Source: Kappaphycus alvarezii
Taxonomy: Eukaryota > Rhodophyta > Florideophyceae > Gigartinales > Solieriaceae
DNA: 64,000 bases
Assembly: GCA_002205965.3 (NCBI GenBank)
Contig: NADL03000115.1
Span: 186,001 to 250,000 of the forward strand
Reading direction: 5' to 3'
Positions 22,701 to 35,862 of this stretch are shown here, piece by piece; the first letter of the stretch is position 1; each line of letters opens with the position of its first letter. The translations under genes and the position numbers were made by a program. Below the pieces are notes generated by a model. It worked only from the letters and a program-made list of their open reading frames with translations. It did not search any database and had not been told where the DNA came from.

Positions 22701-22785
22701 TCCAAAGGAATTCGGGTTGCGATAGTCATTCATTGAACGATACTCCACGTCGGATCACCCACTGTGCGACAGGGTGTGAAACGAT

Positions 22786-25480
22786 TCATTCATCAATGAT
22801 GCGGTTTAGTATCACGTTTTCTTTCACTTTGGTCAGTGAGTCTGCTGGATTGTATTTGCTACGAGTCCAACCTACATCACTGATCTTCAATTCAATATAG
22901 AATTCTCTTATAGCGCGGATATCATTCATTGTTCGCTTCTCGGTAGTGATGGTATTCTTTGAATGAAGTCGAAGAGGGACTTCGAGTCAGTGAACTTACG
23001 AATAGAATTGCTTTGAATGACGTTGAAGAAGGTCTTTGAGTGAGTGAGCATACGAGTAGGAATGGAGCGGTGTATTAATGTGTCCAGGTCGCATTTCACT
23101 GTGAGCGGGTAATCCATTGCTTCATTGAATGTGATTTTCTCGCCGCCAAGGACAGAGCAAGTGACTCGGCGAGATTCGTACGTGCTGAAATGCAGTATGC
23201 TGCACTTGTCGTTTTTTATCGCAGAGGAGAATCTAGAACCCGAGTTGGGTGGGGTCCTGACTTTCTGCGAAGCTGCAATTGCTGTAAACGGGAAGGTAGA
23301 TTGATGCAGGGTCAGGAGGGGACTACAAAATTCTACGATCAGAGTATTGTGTCCTTGCCGGACGATTTTGCTGATTGCTTCTATGACAGACGGACCAAAA
23401 CGATTTTTGTAATTTGAGATGTCTTATGCGCATGCAATGTCTGGTCCAGTGTGCAGGAGCCACTGAAGTTTTTAACGAAGAGGCCTGTATTCTCTGAAGG
23501 TTTCAGCCGTTGGCAAAGGTTTCAATGTGTTGAGGTGTTGTGATTGGTAGAGGTGGATTCTCACTGGTGTTGTTGATACTTGTATGCCGGCGAAGATGAA
23601 TTTGTTCATGTCGCGTGGATCGGTTTCGAACTTTTGTTCTTTCATGTTCGTTGTGGCAAGGAATTTATTTGTACTAGCATGAAAGCTCTCCTTAACGTAG
23701 TATCTAGATTATCCTTCGAGTTTTCTGTATTATTCTATAGAAAAGGCGGATATCCGGAGTGCATTGTTGCATCTCCAGGTCCTCGCAGAGGTGTGTGGTG
23801 GTAGTTGAGTCCCAATAGTCTCCTTTATCTACTATTCCGTATGGTGTTTTTAACAGTTTGAAGAGGTGATTTGAGTCCAGCTGTAGTTTTGGGTTGTAAT
23901 GATATAAAAATCTCGTAGCAGTTCACCTGTGGATTGTCAATACGCCTGAGTAACGTCCTGTAATCATATGCAGAAGCAGAATATAGCTGCGATAGACATC
24001 ACAATGCGTACGGAGCTGAGACGGAGCATGCAAGCGGGATGAATGAGATGGTCTAGGTCTTGATCGCCGAAACCTTTCACCGCACATCGTGCTTTATATA
24101 GCTCTTCGTTTGTGCATTTGTGTTTGATGGAGAGCACAAAACGACCTCTCATAATATTATCATCAGCCGGAAGCTCCTCCCGGAGCAAGACCTCAAAACA
24201 TTTCGGTGCAGCAATCCCTGAATTTCATTTGATCGTGCAGCAGCAGAGCGGGGGTCCTTTTGGCGGGGATCGTTGGTGGTGATCACTTCGGTGAGATAAA
24301 CACGAGCTTTGGTTGATGGATTCGCGACGGAGGACAGATATTAATTGATGTGCTGTAGTAAAGAGTTGCTATCGGCCTTGGAGACTGGCATTGCTTGGTC
24401 AATAGAATATTTGGCCTCTTTGTCTTTGCGTTGCACCCATACTTGCTTTTATAGCACTTTCGTTACTTCGAACGGTCCTCTTCATTGCGTATTGCTCCCC
24501 TGCCAGACATAAAAATGGTAGCCGGAGTGGATTATGTAGTTTGCTGCTGGGGGAACTTGTTTGGCAAGTGTTTTTCAATAGCTGAACTTATGCAGAGATG
24601 TCTGCCATCTCAATACGTTCAACATTCATCGCTCTCATGCGGTCTGCGTGTGACAAGAGGGATTTGGAGTGGGGATGGAAGCAAGGAATCACGCGGAACA
24701 CAAGGGTGGAGGGTTTCAAGCCTTCGAAACCCTGAGTGTCGTTCATTGCCTTGACCGAAAGCTGAACGGCAATGCCGTGATCGGCACCGGAACATCCCCG
24801 GTAATATTATTGTAAAACTCGCCCCAACCGGGGCATGATAGCCTTCCCCATCACTTGTGTGTAGACACCACACAGTTTGAGTTTGATTCCAGCGGACTTG
24901 GCGATGTTTTCAAATTCTTTTCCGGACAAGATTATGTCTTGGTCAACACTCATCTTTTCGGGGTAGCCGACATAAGTAGATACTCAGCGCACTAAAAAGT
25001 AGTGCTAAATAGTCTGGACAGACTTGTCTGGGAGGAACATGGCGGAGTAAGAGTGGGTGGATGGTCCACCACATGCAAAACAGCGTTCCCTTGAATCCAA
25101 ACGAGGTCAAGGATATTTTATGGTTACAAATGCGCTTAAAGGGTGGAAAAGATACACGGAAATGTGGCCCTTTGTTGTATTTGTTGAGAAGATTCAATTC
25201 TTGCCTGGTATAATATTGTTTTTCTGTCCTATGGCACGCACATGTGCCGCTAAAGTCTGGTAGTAGGAAATATAAATTCGTAGCGACGAGTTTCGGGTAC
25301 TTTTTCAATTTTGTCTGCTAATAGGCCGTGCTTATCCAGGATGTGCAGTCCAACGAGTAGTGGGGCATCGGCATCGCCAACATTACATCGAAATTCAGAA
25401 ACGAGTCTTCTGGAGGTTTAATACGTATAGTCGTTAACCCAATTCTGATAAAGACGTTGTAGCCGACGTTGAAGTTTTAG
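22786..25480 (-). mobile_element. Degenerate Ty1/copia pol, copy C
   Basis: Same domain order as the other copies: protease tail about 25480-25310, integrase about 25250-24619, RT N-part about 24320-23964, RT C-part about 23650-23420, RNase H 23117-22786. Extra one-base deletions near 24197, 24790 and 25110 break the RT and integrase frames further. Confidence 0.85.
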
Positions 25481-27603
25481 TCGGTGTGCTGAAGCTTGAC
25501 CTTCCCCTTCATCGCGGGGCAGAGATCCATTGGTTGAGTGAGCCCAATACATTACCGCTATGTACCAATGTCTAGGCAAGTGCCATTGAAATGGCAGGGT
25601 GAAGTAGTGAATTGCGTTATAGCCAAAACATCCGGCACAGATTTCAATATTCGCTCATAACTCAGAATCGATCAGCTCTGCCAAGAACCAGTTTATCAAC
25701 TAGTGAAACAATCGTATTGATATTCGGCACCACTTCATTCGCGAGGCATTAGCAGCAAAGCAGACCCGGATATATCACTGCAGAAATAAACATCATGGTT
25801 GCAATATTCTGAAAAAACCTTTGCTTCGATTCAAGTCAATGAAGTTTCGAAGTGATTTGGGCATATTCCTTCCTAGCCTTCCAAATTGGCAGTGAGCTGT
25901 TTTCAGATTGATGGGCGCTACAGTGGCCAGTTCTAGTTCGAGGGGTCGTGTTAGTGCATTTATTTTCTGTTTTCTCTGCTGACAGCTTACAGATATGAAA
26001 TGGGCTTACATACTTTAATTTAGCTTACTGTACAACTTAGAGCCGAGTGGATACGTTTATGTACTGTAAAGTGCTTTAAGCTCGAGCTGATATACTTTAG
26101 ATAAGCTCAAGTAGGATTAGGGTTGGACTATCACCGTCGTCAACATAGATTCTGGAAACTTCCTTCAATCAAACGGAAGCACCAGTCGGATCGCCTCGAG
26201 GTCCATATAGGCCCTGGGATCCCTACATCATCTGTCTTAGGTAGCACTCCACCACTATCTCTCTTCTCAACTCTCTCTCTTGGTCATTTACTCTCCCTCT
26301 GCTTGCAATCCTCTTCTCTCTGTCCGTTCTCCCTTGGTCTTCCTCGTTCAACTTTCCCTTAGCTATCCAACCGATATCGTCCCTTCTGAAAATTAATCTT
26401 CTGTATAAAAACATGGAAGCAGGGAAATCGAAAAGCCAGAAACATCATTGGAATTTTTTCTTTATTGATAACCTTTTGGACTACATAATTGAGGATGTCA
26501 TTATCAAGGAAATTAGGAAGGTCATTTTAGATGCGTTTGCGCGGTACGTGCTCGTCAATAAACAGGCCACTCGTGGAGAGTTTTAGAATGCTGCCATGTT
26601 AGAAAGTGAGGGTTTTATCCAATATCAGATGAGCGAGAAATTCTACGTCACGTTTGTCAACCCACTCGCCCCCTCTCGCTCTAGGATTCCAATCTTCAAC
26701 CATCTTATTATTAGTCTAAATACCGCCTTGGCAAACTAGCAGGGCAGGTACCAAGGCTGTATTTCTGCATCGCCCTATAGGACCAGGCTACTACCCATTT
26801 CAATTCCTGCTCTTGGAGGATGGAACCTGGATCGATTTGCCGTAGTCACAGGCCTGGCAAAACTTGTCTCGAATAGAGCCATGGAACAATTGTCAAGAGC
26901 GATGTCGACTCTTTTACGACAGTATGCCGCGCTAGTGGTCTCCTCCAGTGAAGCATGTCTGTTGTCTGATCTCAACACATCTTTCCAGATGAAATGAAGA
27001 CGTCTACTATCCCCTAGGGTACAAAACGCTAACCTTAAAAACTTCCCTGGTCTTCTCCCTACAAAGTGTCGCATTAACCACACCCCTCTAACATCTTTCT
27101 AGGTCGCCATCATAAATTTGTTGCCTTTACCCTTTATCGCGGTGCATTCATGTGAACGGTTGTCTGGAAAACCATGGGATAGGTCGGAAATATCTTCCAA
27201 CAGTAAAACACCCAAACGTTCCCCCTTCATGTGAACCGAGGCCACGTTACAAGAACCTAAATACCGCGATATACTTCTACGTGTTTTACTGTACTTGAAC
27301 TACCCCACTCAAACCCGCTGTTTTCTTGTACTTCACGAGTTTGCATGCTCACGATCAGTCTGCATTTGTGACAGCTAAAGATCCACCACCACCATGTGAC
27401 AGCTTGCCACCTGTCTACAGTAAGTGTAAGGTTCTTCGTATTACTCTTCTTACCGAATGCAACTATCACTCTCCGATGTTATCTTGTAATTATTAAATTC
27501 CAAGTACTGCACTGTTTACTCACTACCGAAGACTGAAGTTGGTTCGAATTGAAAGTAAACAGAGGCAAGAGACATTCTTCAACAAGTCACCGCTACACAT
27601 TTA
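25481..27603. other. Spacer between copia and zinc-finger gene, unit 3
   Basis: Holds the plus ORF at 26413-26586 and a minus ORF at 26775-27083. The minus ORF lacks the ATG seen in other units because one C is missing near 27085. The CT-rich tract is shortened here ('ctctgtccg'). Confidence 0.6.
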
Positions 27604-29332
27604 TCAAAGCAAGTCAAAGAATTCAATAGGGGCTTGAAACCCGTGATCTATCACTATTGGTGTGCTCCTCAGATCCGACCTGTGCGACGACATGATCCCA
27701 TCGGAGTGCTCAAATGCCACCCACTGTTCGTCACCTACCGCGTCGCCACACAACCCCCCACTTTCCGCCTCTTTTTCGGTTCCATCGCCATAGAAGCTGT
27801 CCATGTCTTTCACTCGTGGCCCAGCCCTACTACTTTGTGACTGGCGGAACCCTTCGAACGAGTCTGCGCACCAGTTTGCGATTGCTCTTCAATTCCCACG
27901 AAAGCGCTTTCGACCCCGTGCCTGGCACACTTGACGGGATACATTGTGCATGACCTATCTCCCTGAGATGAGCTGTGCATTTGTCAGCGCCTGGACTCCA
28001 ATTCCCCAAAAGTACCTCCGATCCCAAGCACATTCACACCTGTCGAAACGGAATGTGCTTGACAGATATCCTTTGCCGGAATCTGTACATTAGTTTGCAC
28101 TCGCACTCTCATTTCCCCCGACGCCCCTTCCACCTCATGTACGTGCGCATTAATCGGGACAGAATGGGTAATCTTTGCGCCGTTGTGCTTCTCACAGCTA
28201 TTTGTTTCAGGAGCCAGCCTCCACTCATTTACCCCACGACACCTGTCACCGCTCGAAATGAATGGATCGCGGGCTTGCAACCAGCAGAGACCTTCCAGGT
28301 GCTCATTCAATTCATCAAACTGTAATGGGTCAGCCATTTGAAGGATGCTATCTTCACTGGCGTTCATAAATGGATATGCACCCGCCCCTGACATTACATT
28401 TTCTGGTGATACATCACGCCCAAACGGTATCCCTTCCAACCGAACATTCGGACTCAAACCTACACTGAGGCCCTTCCCACATCTCTCAAATAGTTCGTCC
28501 AAATCGCTTGCCTTCGACATCTTCATGCCGCTGCTACCACCAATGTCTCGAGATTTGGATGGCGGACTCCCTGCTGCGGAATGTTTGAATCTCTTCTTTC
28601 CTCTTCGCTCGGGAGCAGTCATCGCAGGCTGTCCAGAAATGCCTTGTTCGAATCTGCCCTGCGATTTTCTGCGGCAATGTGGATCAGGTCGTTCGGACGC
28701 TTCTTTCGATTTGTCTGTATCTCGCCGCCATCGTTGGATCCTCTCTTTGATTTCCCGCAAGGTCGACCAGATGAGCTTTCTTGCGCTGGAGTGGTACTGT
28801 GTTGGACTCGCAGGCTATTTTCCCGACCAGAACTTCTCTCTCTGCCTGTTTCCGGTTTCAGTTGCACAGCCGCTCCATCGTTATTTTTTTTCTGAGCGCT
28901 CGACCTCAATATGTCACTATTGCTCCCGTCATGGTGGGCTCGAACATGATGAGCCATGGAGCTCCGCCATTTAAATTTTCTGTCGCAGTTCTCCATCGGA
29001 CATTCGTAGGGCGTCTCCCCAGTGTGCAATCTCATGTGCACTTTGAGATTAAAGGCCCTTCCAAATTGCTGCATACATCAAACAAACATTTCACTGTCAG
29101 TGGCTGCTCAACTACGGAAAATCAGAACTATTCGTCTCCCAGAAAGGTATGAAAGTGGAACCAGACGTTCAATGACTTTCGAACTTACCCGCTTGCAAGT
29201 GGGACAAACATTTTCTGTGAGTCTCGTACTCTCCCGAGACTTCACGGCTCCAATGGTGGTTCTGTTCTGATTCTGTGCCTCAGAATCGACTCTTCCCAAG
29301 GATCCTGACTTTGCTTGAGGAATGCTAGCCAT
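27604..29332 (-). pseudogene. C2H2 zinc-finger gene, frameshifted copy (unit 3)
   Basis: Exon 1 29332-29189, exon 2 29068-27604. Open through both fingers and the first basic cluster, then shifted by a missing G near 28639 ('ccagaaatgcc'; units 5-7 have 'ccagaagatgcc'). A separate frame is open at 28760-27984. More deletions follow near 28005, 27962, 27921 and 27850. Confidence 0.8.
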
Positions 29333-30940
29333 CGCTTTTTGCCGATTCCGGTGTAGCACAAATGAGTAGGTGGTGTGCCGACAGAGAAAGAGGTGGAGCT
29401 AGCACTGGTTCCCGAGGAAAGCATTATATGTGGAGGTATATATATCCAGTTTGATGCGGTCTGGACGCAAATTTCAGACCGTTCCTTTGAATAACTGTCA
29501 GTTCGAGAACGTCTATGAGTTTTGACGGTCTCCCTGGATCTATTGATCCGGTGACCATGTCACGCAATGCACAGTACCCGAGACCAACAAAAGCCTGTCC
29601 AGAAAACTCGTCTGAGCATTCCCATTCAACGCGCAGACGGTGTGGCCGTGTCTATACCATTTGTTGACTGGCACGACAAGACGTGTGACATTGAAAACCA
29701 GAAAGATTAGGCAGGTGCCTTGGAGCTGGTGGTTGCTCATCTTTTGGTGAGCGTAGAGGAACTGGTGGTTGACCGCTGTTTCTTTGGCAGTAATTGAAGC
29801 CGACTTTGATTTCAATTGATTTGAATATAAATGAAGTTTAGCTCGACGATTTCCTATCGTAACCGACATTGTCGAGATAGTTTTTGTGAGATAATTTTGC
29901 CATATTCTGAAGGAAAACTCTCGAACTTTTTGGGAGTGGTAAATTTGAGATTTTTGACTAATTTAGCCTCCAAAAAACACTTGCAAGGTGGATCTTTTCG
30001 ATGTCAGTCGCGGTAAAATTTTCTTAGTGTATGCAGATAGCCACATGAAAAAAAGCTACGGATTTGCTGCCACTGCTGTCACGGTTGCTTTCAGTGGCAG
30101 TTATGTCCCCACGCCTATGACGTTTCTGCAGCTTGAACGTCACACAAGTCAGTAATGAAAGCTACGTGAGGTGAATCTAATGCATTAAACACCTCCAGTG
30201 GAGAAAGTTTTGGGTGTTTTTACTGTTGGTAGATATATTCGACCTAAACCACCAGTGGTGATGAATGATGAACAGCGATATAGGGCCCGAGAAAGTGAAA
30301 AGTTACTCTCCCTCTCTTACCTCTGCTCACTGCTACAGGATGCGTACGTCTAGATCGCTGTTCTGCCTTCTTCAGTTTCACAAAATCTCTCAGCTACCGT
30401 TTGCTCCATATCGAACGCAAATCTTGTACCACGACGTTGGTTATCGGCTTATAATGTCGATAAACCTTTTATTAAGCGTATCGCAATCCTTTGATGATGA
30501 ATGGGTTCGCTTTGCAACCATTCCACTGCGACACAACCTTTTCCGCTGCATTTATTTTCCTCCTTTATGTCAGCATCTGGAACGATGTAGGCGGTCATGG
30601 GATGCTCTTTTGAGTTGACTGTGGTTTTCTGGAGTACTTTTGGATAGAGTGAAACGTATCCTCCAAGAATAAAAGATTTAAACCTCCCAGCAACATAGTT
30701 ATCGGAAAACATGTAAAATGAAAAAGGAGACCCTCAATGGGGTTACCACACACATGGGTTTGGGTCAATGACCTTACCGCATCTTCAGGCGAATTCCAGG
30801 AAAGGACTATCAGACTGGGAGTAGAAATGCTTGACCAACTGTGGTTGAAACGTATAAAATTTTAAAGCACTTGAAGTTGGTTGGTTGGTTTCAGTTGTAA
30901 GTTATTATGGTATGTGTTATAAGCTCGTATTCCCTCCCTC
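29333..30940. other. Spacer between zinc-finger gene and copia, unit 3
   Basis: Same content as in unit 2. The 144-codon ORF is shifted by missing bases near 29552 and 29620 (open part 29869-29540). The 106-codon ORF is shortened (30712-30449). Confidence 0.5.
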
Positions 30941-31022
30941 CAAAGGATTCGGGTTGCGATAGTCATTCATTGAACGATACTCCACGTCGGATCACCCACT
31001 GTGCGACAGGGTGTGAAACGAT

Positions 31023-33730
31023 TCATTCATCATGATGCGGTTTAGTATCACGTTTTCTTTCACTTTGGTCAGTGAGCTGCATTGTATTTGCTACGAGTCC
31101 AACCTACATCACTGATCTTCAATTCAATATAGAATTCTCTTATAGCGCGGATATCATTCATTGTTCGCTTCTCGGTAGTGATGGTATTCTTTGAATGAAG
31201 TCGAAGAGGGACTTCGAGTCAGTGAACTTACGAATAGAATTGCTTTGAATGACGTTGAAGAAGGTCTTGAGTGAGTGAGCATACGAGTAGGAAATGGAGC
31301 GGTGTATTAATGTGTCCAGGTCGCATTTCACTGTGAGCGGTAATCCATTGCTTCATTGAATGTGATTTTCTCGCCGCCAAGGACAGAGCAAGTGCTCGGC
31401 GAGATTCGTACGTGCTGAAATGCAGTATGCTGCACTTGTCGTTTTTTCGCAGAGGAGAATCTAGAACCCGAGTTGGGTGGGGTCCTGACTTTCTGCGAAG
31501 CTGCAATTGCTGTAAACGGGAAGGTAGATTGATGCAGGGTCAGGAGGGGACTACAAAATTCTACGATCAGAGTATTTGTGTCCTTGCCGGACGATTTTGC
31601 TGATTGCTTCTATGACAGACGGACCAAAACGATTTTTTGTAATTTGAGATGTCTTATGCGCATGCAATGTCTGGTCCAGTGTGCAGGAGCCACTGAAGTT
31701 TTTAACGAAGAGGCCTGTATTCTCTGAAGGTTTCAGCCGTTGGCAAAGGTTTCAATGTGTTGAGGTGTTGTGATTGGTAGAGGTGGATTCTCACTGGTGT
31801 TGTTGATACTTGTATGCCGGCGAAGATGAATTTGTTCATGTCGCGTGGATCGGTTTCGAACTTTTGTTCTTTCATGTTCGTTGTGGCAAGGAATTTATTT
31901 GTACTAGCATGAAAGCTCTCCTTAACGTAGTATCTAGATTATCCTTCGAGTTTTCTGTGTATTATTCTATAGAAAAGGCGGATATCCGGAGTGCATTGTT
32001 GCATCTCCAGGTCCTCGCAGAGGTGTGTGGTGGTAGTTGAGTCCCAATAGTCTCCTTTATCTACTATTCCGTATGGTGTTTTTAACAGTTTGAAGAGGTG
32101 ATTTGAGTCCAGCTGTAGTTTTTGGGTTGTAATGATATAAAAATCTCGTAGCAGTTCACCTGTGGATTGTCAATACGCCTGAGTAACGTCCTGTAATCAT
32201 ATGCAGAAGCAGAATATAGCTGCGATAGACATCACAATGCGTACGGAGCTGAGACGGAGCATGCAAGCGGGATGAATGAGATGGTCTAGGTCTTGATCGC
32301 CGAAACCTTTCACCGCACATCGTGCTTTATATAGCTCTTCGTTTGTGCATTTGTGTTTGATGGAGAGCACAAAACGACCTCTCATAATATTATCATCAGC
32401 CGGAAGCTCCTCCCGGAGCAAGACCTCAAAAACATTTCGGTGCAGCAATCCCTGAATTTCATTTGATCGTGCAGCAGCAGAGCGGGGGTCCTTTTGGCGG
32501 GGATCGTTGGTGGTGATCACTTCGGTGAGATAAACACGAGCTTTGGTTGATGGATTCGCGACGGAGGACAGATATTAATTGATGTGCTGTAGTAAAGAGT
32601 TGCTATCGGCCTTGGAGACTGGCATTGCTTGGTCAATAGAATATTTGGCCTCTTTGTCTTTGCGTTGCACCCATACTTGCTTTTATAGCACTTTCGTTAC
32701 TTCGAACGGTCCTCTTCATTGCGTATTGCTCCCCTGCCAGACATAAAAATGGTAGCCGGAGTGGATTATGTAGTTTGCTGCTGGGGGAACTTGTTTGGCA
32801 AGTGTTTTTCATAGCTGAACTTATGCAGAGATGTCTGCCATCTCAATACGTTCAACATTCATCGCTCTCATGCGGTCTGCGTGTGACAAGAGGGATTTGG
32901 AGTGGGGATGGAAGCAAGGAATCACGCGGAACACAAGGGTGGAGGGTTTCAAGCCTTCGAAACCCTGAGTGTCGTTCATTGCCTTGACCGAAAGCTGAAC
33001 GGCAATGCCGTGATCGGCACCGGGAACATCCCCGGTAATATTATTGTAAACTCGCCCAACGGGGCATGATAGCCTTCCCCACATCTTAGTACGTTGTGTG
33101 AGTAGACACCACACAGTTTGAGTTTGATTCCAGCGGACTTGGCGATGTTTTCAAATTCTTTTCCGGACAAGATTATGTCTTGGTCAACACTCATCTTTTC
33201 GGGGTAGCCGACATAAGTAGATACTCAGCGCACTAAAAAGTAGTGCTAAATAGTCTGGACAGACTTGTCTGGGAGGAACATGGCGGAGTAAGAGTGGGTG
33301 GATGGTCCACCACATGCAAAACAGCGTTCCCTTGAATCCAAACGAGGTCAAGGGATATTTTATGGTTACAAATGCGCTTAAAGGGTGGAAAAGATACACG
33401 GAAACGATGTGGCCCTTTGTTGTATTTGTTGAGAAGATTCAATTCTTGCCTGGTATAGAATATTGTTTTTCTGTCCTATGGCACGCACATGTGCCGCTAA
33501 AGTCTGGTAGTAGGAAATATAAATTCGTAGCGACGAGTTTCGGGTACTTTTTCAATTTTGTCTGCTAATAGGCCGTGCTTATCCAGGATGTGCAGTCCAA
33601 CGAGTAGTGGGGCATCGGCATCGCCAACATTTACATCGAAATTCAGAAACGAGTCTTCTGGAGGTTTAATACGTATAGTCGTTAACCCAATTCTGATAAA
33701 GACGTTGTAGCCGACGTTGAAGTTTTAGTC
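31023..33730 (-). mobile_element. Degenerate Ty1/copia pol, copy D (RT box YVKE)
   Basis: Protease tail about 33730-33550, integrase 33442-32821, RT N-part 32560-32197 (107-codon open stretch with 'NEIQGLLHRNVFEVLLREEL' and 'ARCAVKGFGDQD'), RT C-part about 31960-31650, RNase H about 31350-31023. On the minus strand the RT catalytic tetrapeptide at 31929-31918 reads Tyr-Val-Lys-Glu, where copia RT has Tyr-Val-Asp-Asp. It sits in the recognisable context 'SFHASTNKFL'. Both catalytic aspartates are therefore lost. This copy best shows the structure. Confidence 0.87.
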
Positions 33731-35862
33731 GGTGTGCTGAAGCTTGACCTTCCCCTTCATCGCGGGGCAGAGATCCATTGGTTGAGTGAGCCCAATACAT
33801 TACCGCTATGTACCAATGTCTAGGCAAGTGCCATTGAAATGGCAGGGTGAAGTAGTGAATTGCGTTATAGCCAAAACATCCGGCACAGATTTCAATATTC
33901 GCTCATAACTCAGAATCGATCAGCTCTGCCAAGAACCAGTTTATCAACTAGTGAAACAATCGTATTGATATTCGGCACCACTTCATTCGCGAGGCATTAG
34001 CAGCAAAGCAGACCCGGATATATCACTGCAGAAATAAACATCATGGTTGCAATATTCTGAAAAAACCTTTGCTTCGATTCAAGTCAATGAAGTTTCGAAG
34101 TGATTTGGGCATATTCCTTCCTAGCCTTCCAAATTGGCAGTGAGCTGTTTTCAGATTGATGGGCGCTACAGTGGCCAGTTCTAGTTCGAGGGGTCGTGTT
34201 AGTGCATTTATTTTCTGTTTTCTCTGCTGACAGCTTACAGATATGAAATGGGCTTACATACTTTAATTTAGCTTACTGTACAACTTAGAGCCGAGTGGAT
34301 ACGTTTATGTACTGTAAAGTGCTTTAAGCTCGAGCTGATATACTTTAGATAAGCTCAAGTAGGATTAGGGTTGGACTATCACCGTCGTCACATAGATTCT
34401 GGAAACTTCCTTCAATCAAACGGAAGCACCAGTCGGATCGCCTCGAGGTCCATATAGGCCCTGGGATCCCTACATCATCTGTCTTAGGGTAGCACTCCAC
34501 CACTATCTCTCTTCTCAACTCTCTCTCTTGGTCATTTACTCTCCCTCTGCTTGCAATCCTCTTCTCTCTGTCTCTATCCGTTCTCCCTTGGTCTTCCTCG
34601 TTCAACTTTCCCTTAGCTATCCAACCGATATCGTCCCTTCTGAAAATTAATCTTCTGTATAAAAACATGGAAGCAGGGAAATCGAAAAGCCAGAAACATC
34701 ATTGGAATTTTTTCTTTATTGATAACCTTTTGGACTACATAATTGAGGATGTCATTATCAAGGAAATTAGGAAGGTCATTTTAGATGCGTTTGCGCGGTA
34801 CGTGCTCGTCAATAAACAGGCCACTCGTGGAGAGTTTTAGAATGCTGCCATGTTAGAAAGTGAGGATGTTTTATCCAATATCAGATGAGCGAGAAATTCT
34901 ACGTCACGTTTGTCAACCCACTCGCCCCCTCTCGCTCTAGGATTCCAATCTTCAACCATCTTATTATTAGTCTAAATACCGCCTTGGCAAACTAGCAGGG
35001 CAGGTACCAAGGCTGTATTTCTGCATCGCCCTATAGGACCAGGCTACTACCCATTTCAATTCCTGCTCTTGGAGGATGGAACCTGGATCGATTTGCCGTA
35101 GTCACAGGCCTGGCAAAACTTGTCTCGAATAGAGCCATGGAACAATTGTCAAGAGCGATGTCGACTCTTTTACGACAGTATGCCGCGCTAGTGGTCTCCT
35201 CCAGTGAAGCATGTCTGTTGTCTGATCTCAACACATCTTTCCAGATGAAATGAAGACGTCTACTATCCCCTAGGGTACAAAACGCTAACCTTAAAAACTT
35301 CCCTGGTCTTCTCCCTACAAAGTGTCGCATTAACCACACCCCCTCTAACATCTTTCTAGGTCGCCATCATAAATTTGTTGCCTTTACCCTTTATCGCGGT
35401 GCATTCATGTGAACGGTTGTCTGGAAAACCATGGGATAGGTCGGAAATATCTTCCAACAGTAAAACACCCAAACGTTCCCCCTTCATGTGAACCGAGGCC
35501 ACGTTACAAGAACCTAAATACCGCGATATACTTCTACGTGTTTTACTGTACTTGAACTACCCCACTCAAACCCGCTGTTTTCTTGTACTTCACGAGTTTG
35601 CATGCTCACGATCAGTCTGCATTTGTGACAGCTATAAAGATCCACCACCACCATGTGACAGCTTGCCACCTGTCTACAGTAAGTGTAAGGTTCTTCGTAT
35701 TACTCTTCTTACCGAATGCAACTATCACTCTCCGATGTTATCTTGTAATTATTAAATTCCAAGTACTGCACTGTTTACTCACTACCGAAGACTGAAGTTG
35801 GTTCGAATTGAAAGTAAACAGAGGCAAGAGACATTCTTCAACAAGTCACCGCTACACATTTA
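33731..35862. other. Spacer between copia and zinc-finger gene, unit 4
   Basis: Holds the plus ORF at 34667-34840 and the full 106-codon minus ORF at 35351-35031. Nothing else recognised. Confidence 0.6.

Larger units (their letters stand above)
15731..23990. repeat. Array unit 2
   Basis: Full 8260-bp unit without insertion. It keeps 'ccctgtgctt' near 18045, like units 1 and 7, whereas units 3-6 have 'ccctctgctt' at the same place. Its zinc-finger copy carries at least two frameshifts. Confidence 0.93.
23991..32223. repeat. Array unit 3
   Basis: Full unit and the shortest at 8233 bp, because it carries many isolated one-base deletions relative to its neighbours, for example near 27850, 27921, 27962, 28005 and 28638. 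Several fall in short homopolymers, which resembles uncorrected read error more than evolution. Confidence 0.93.
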
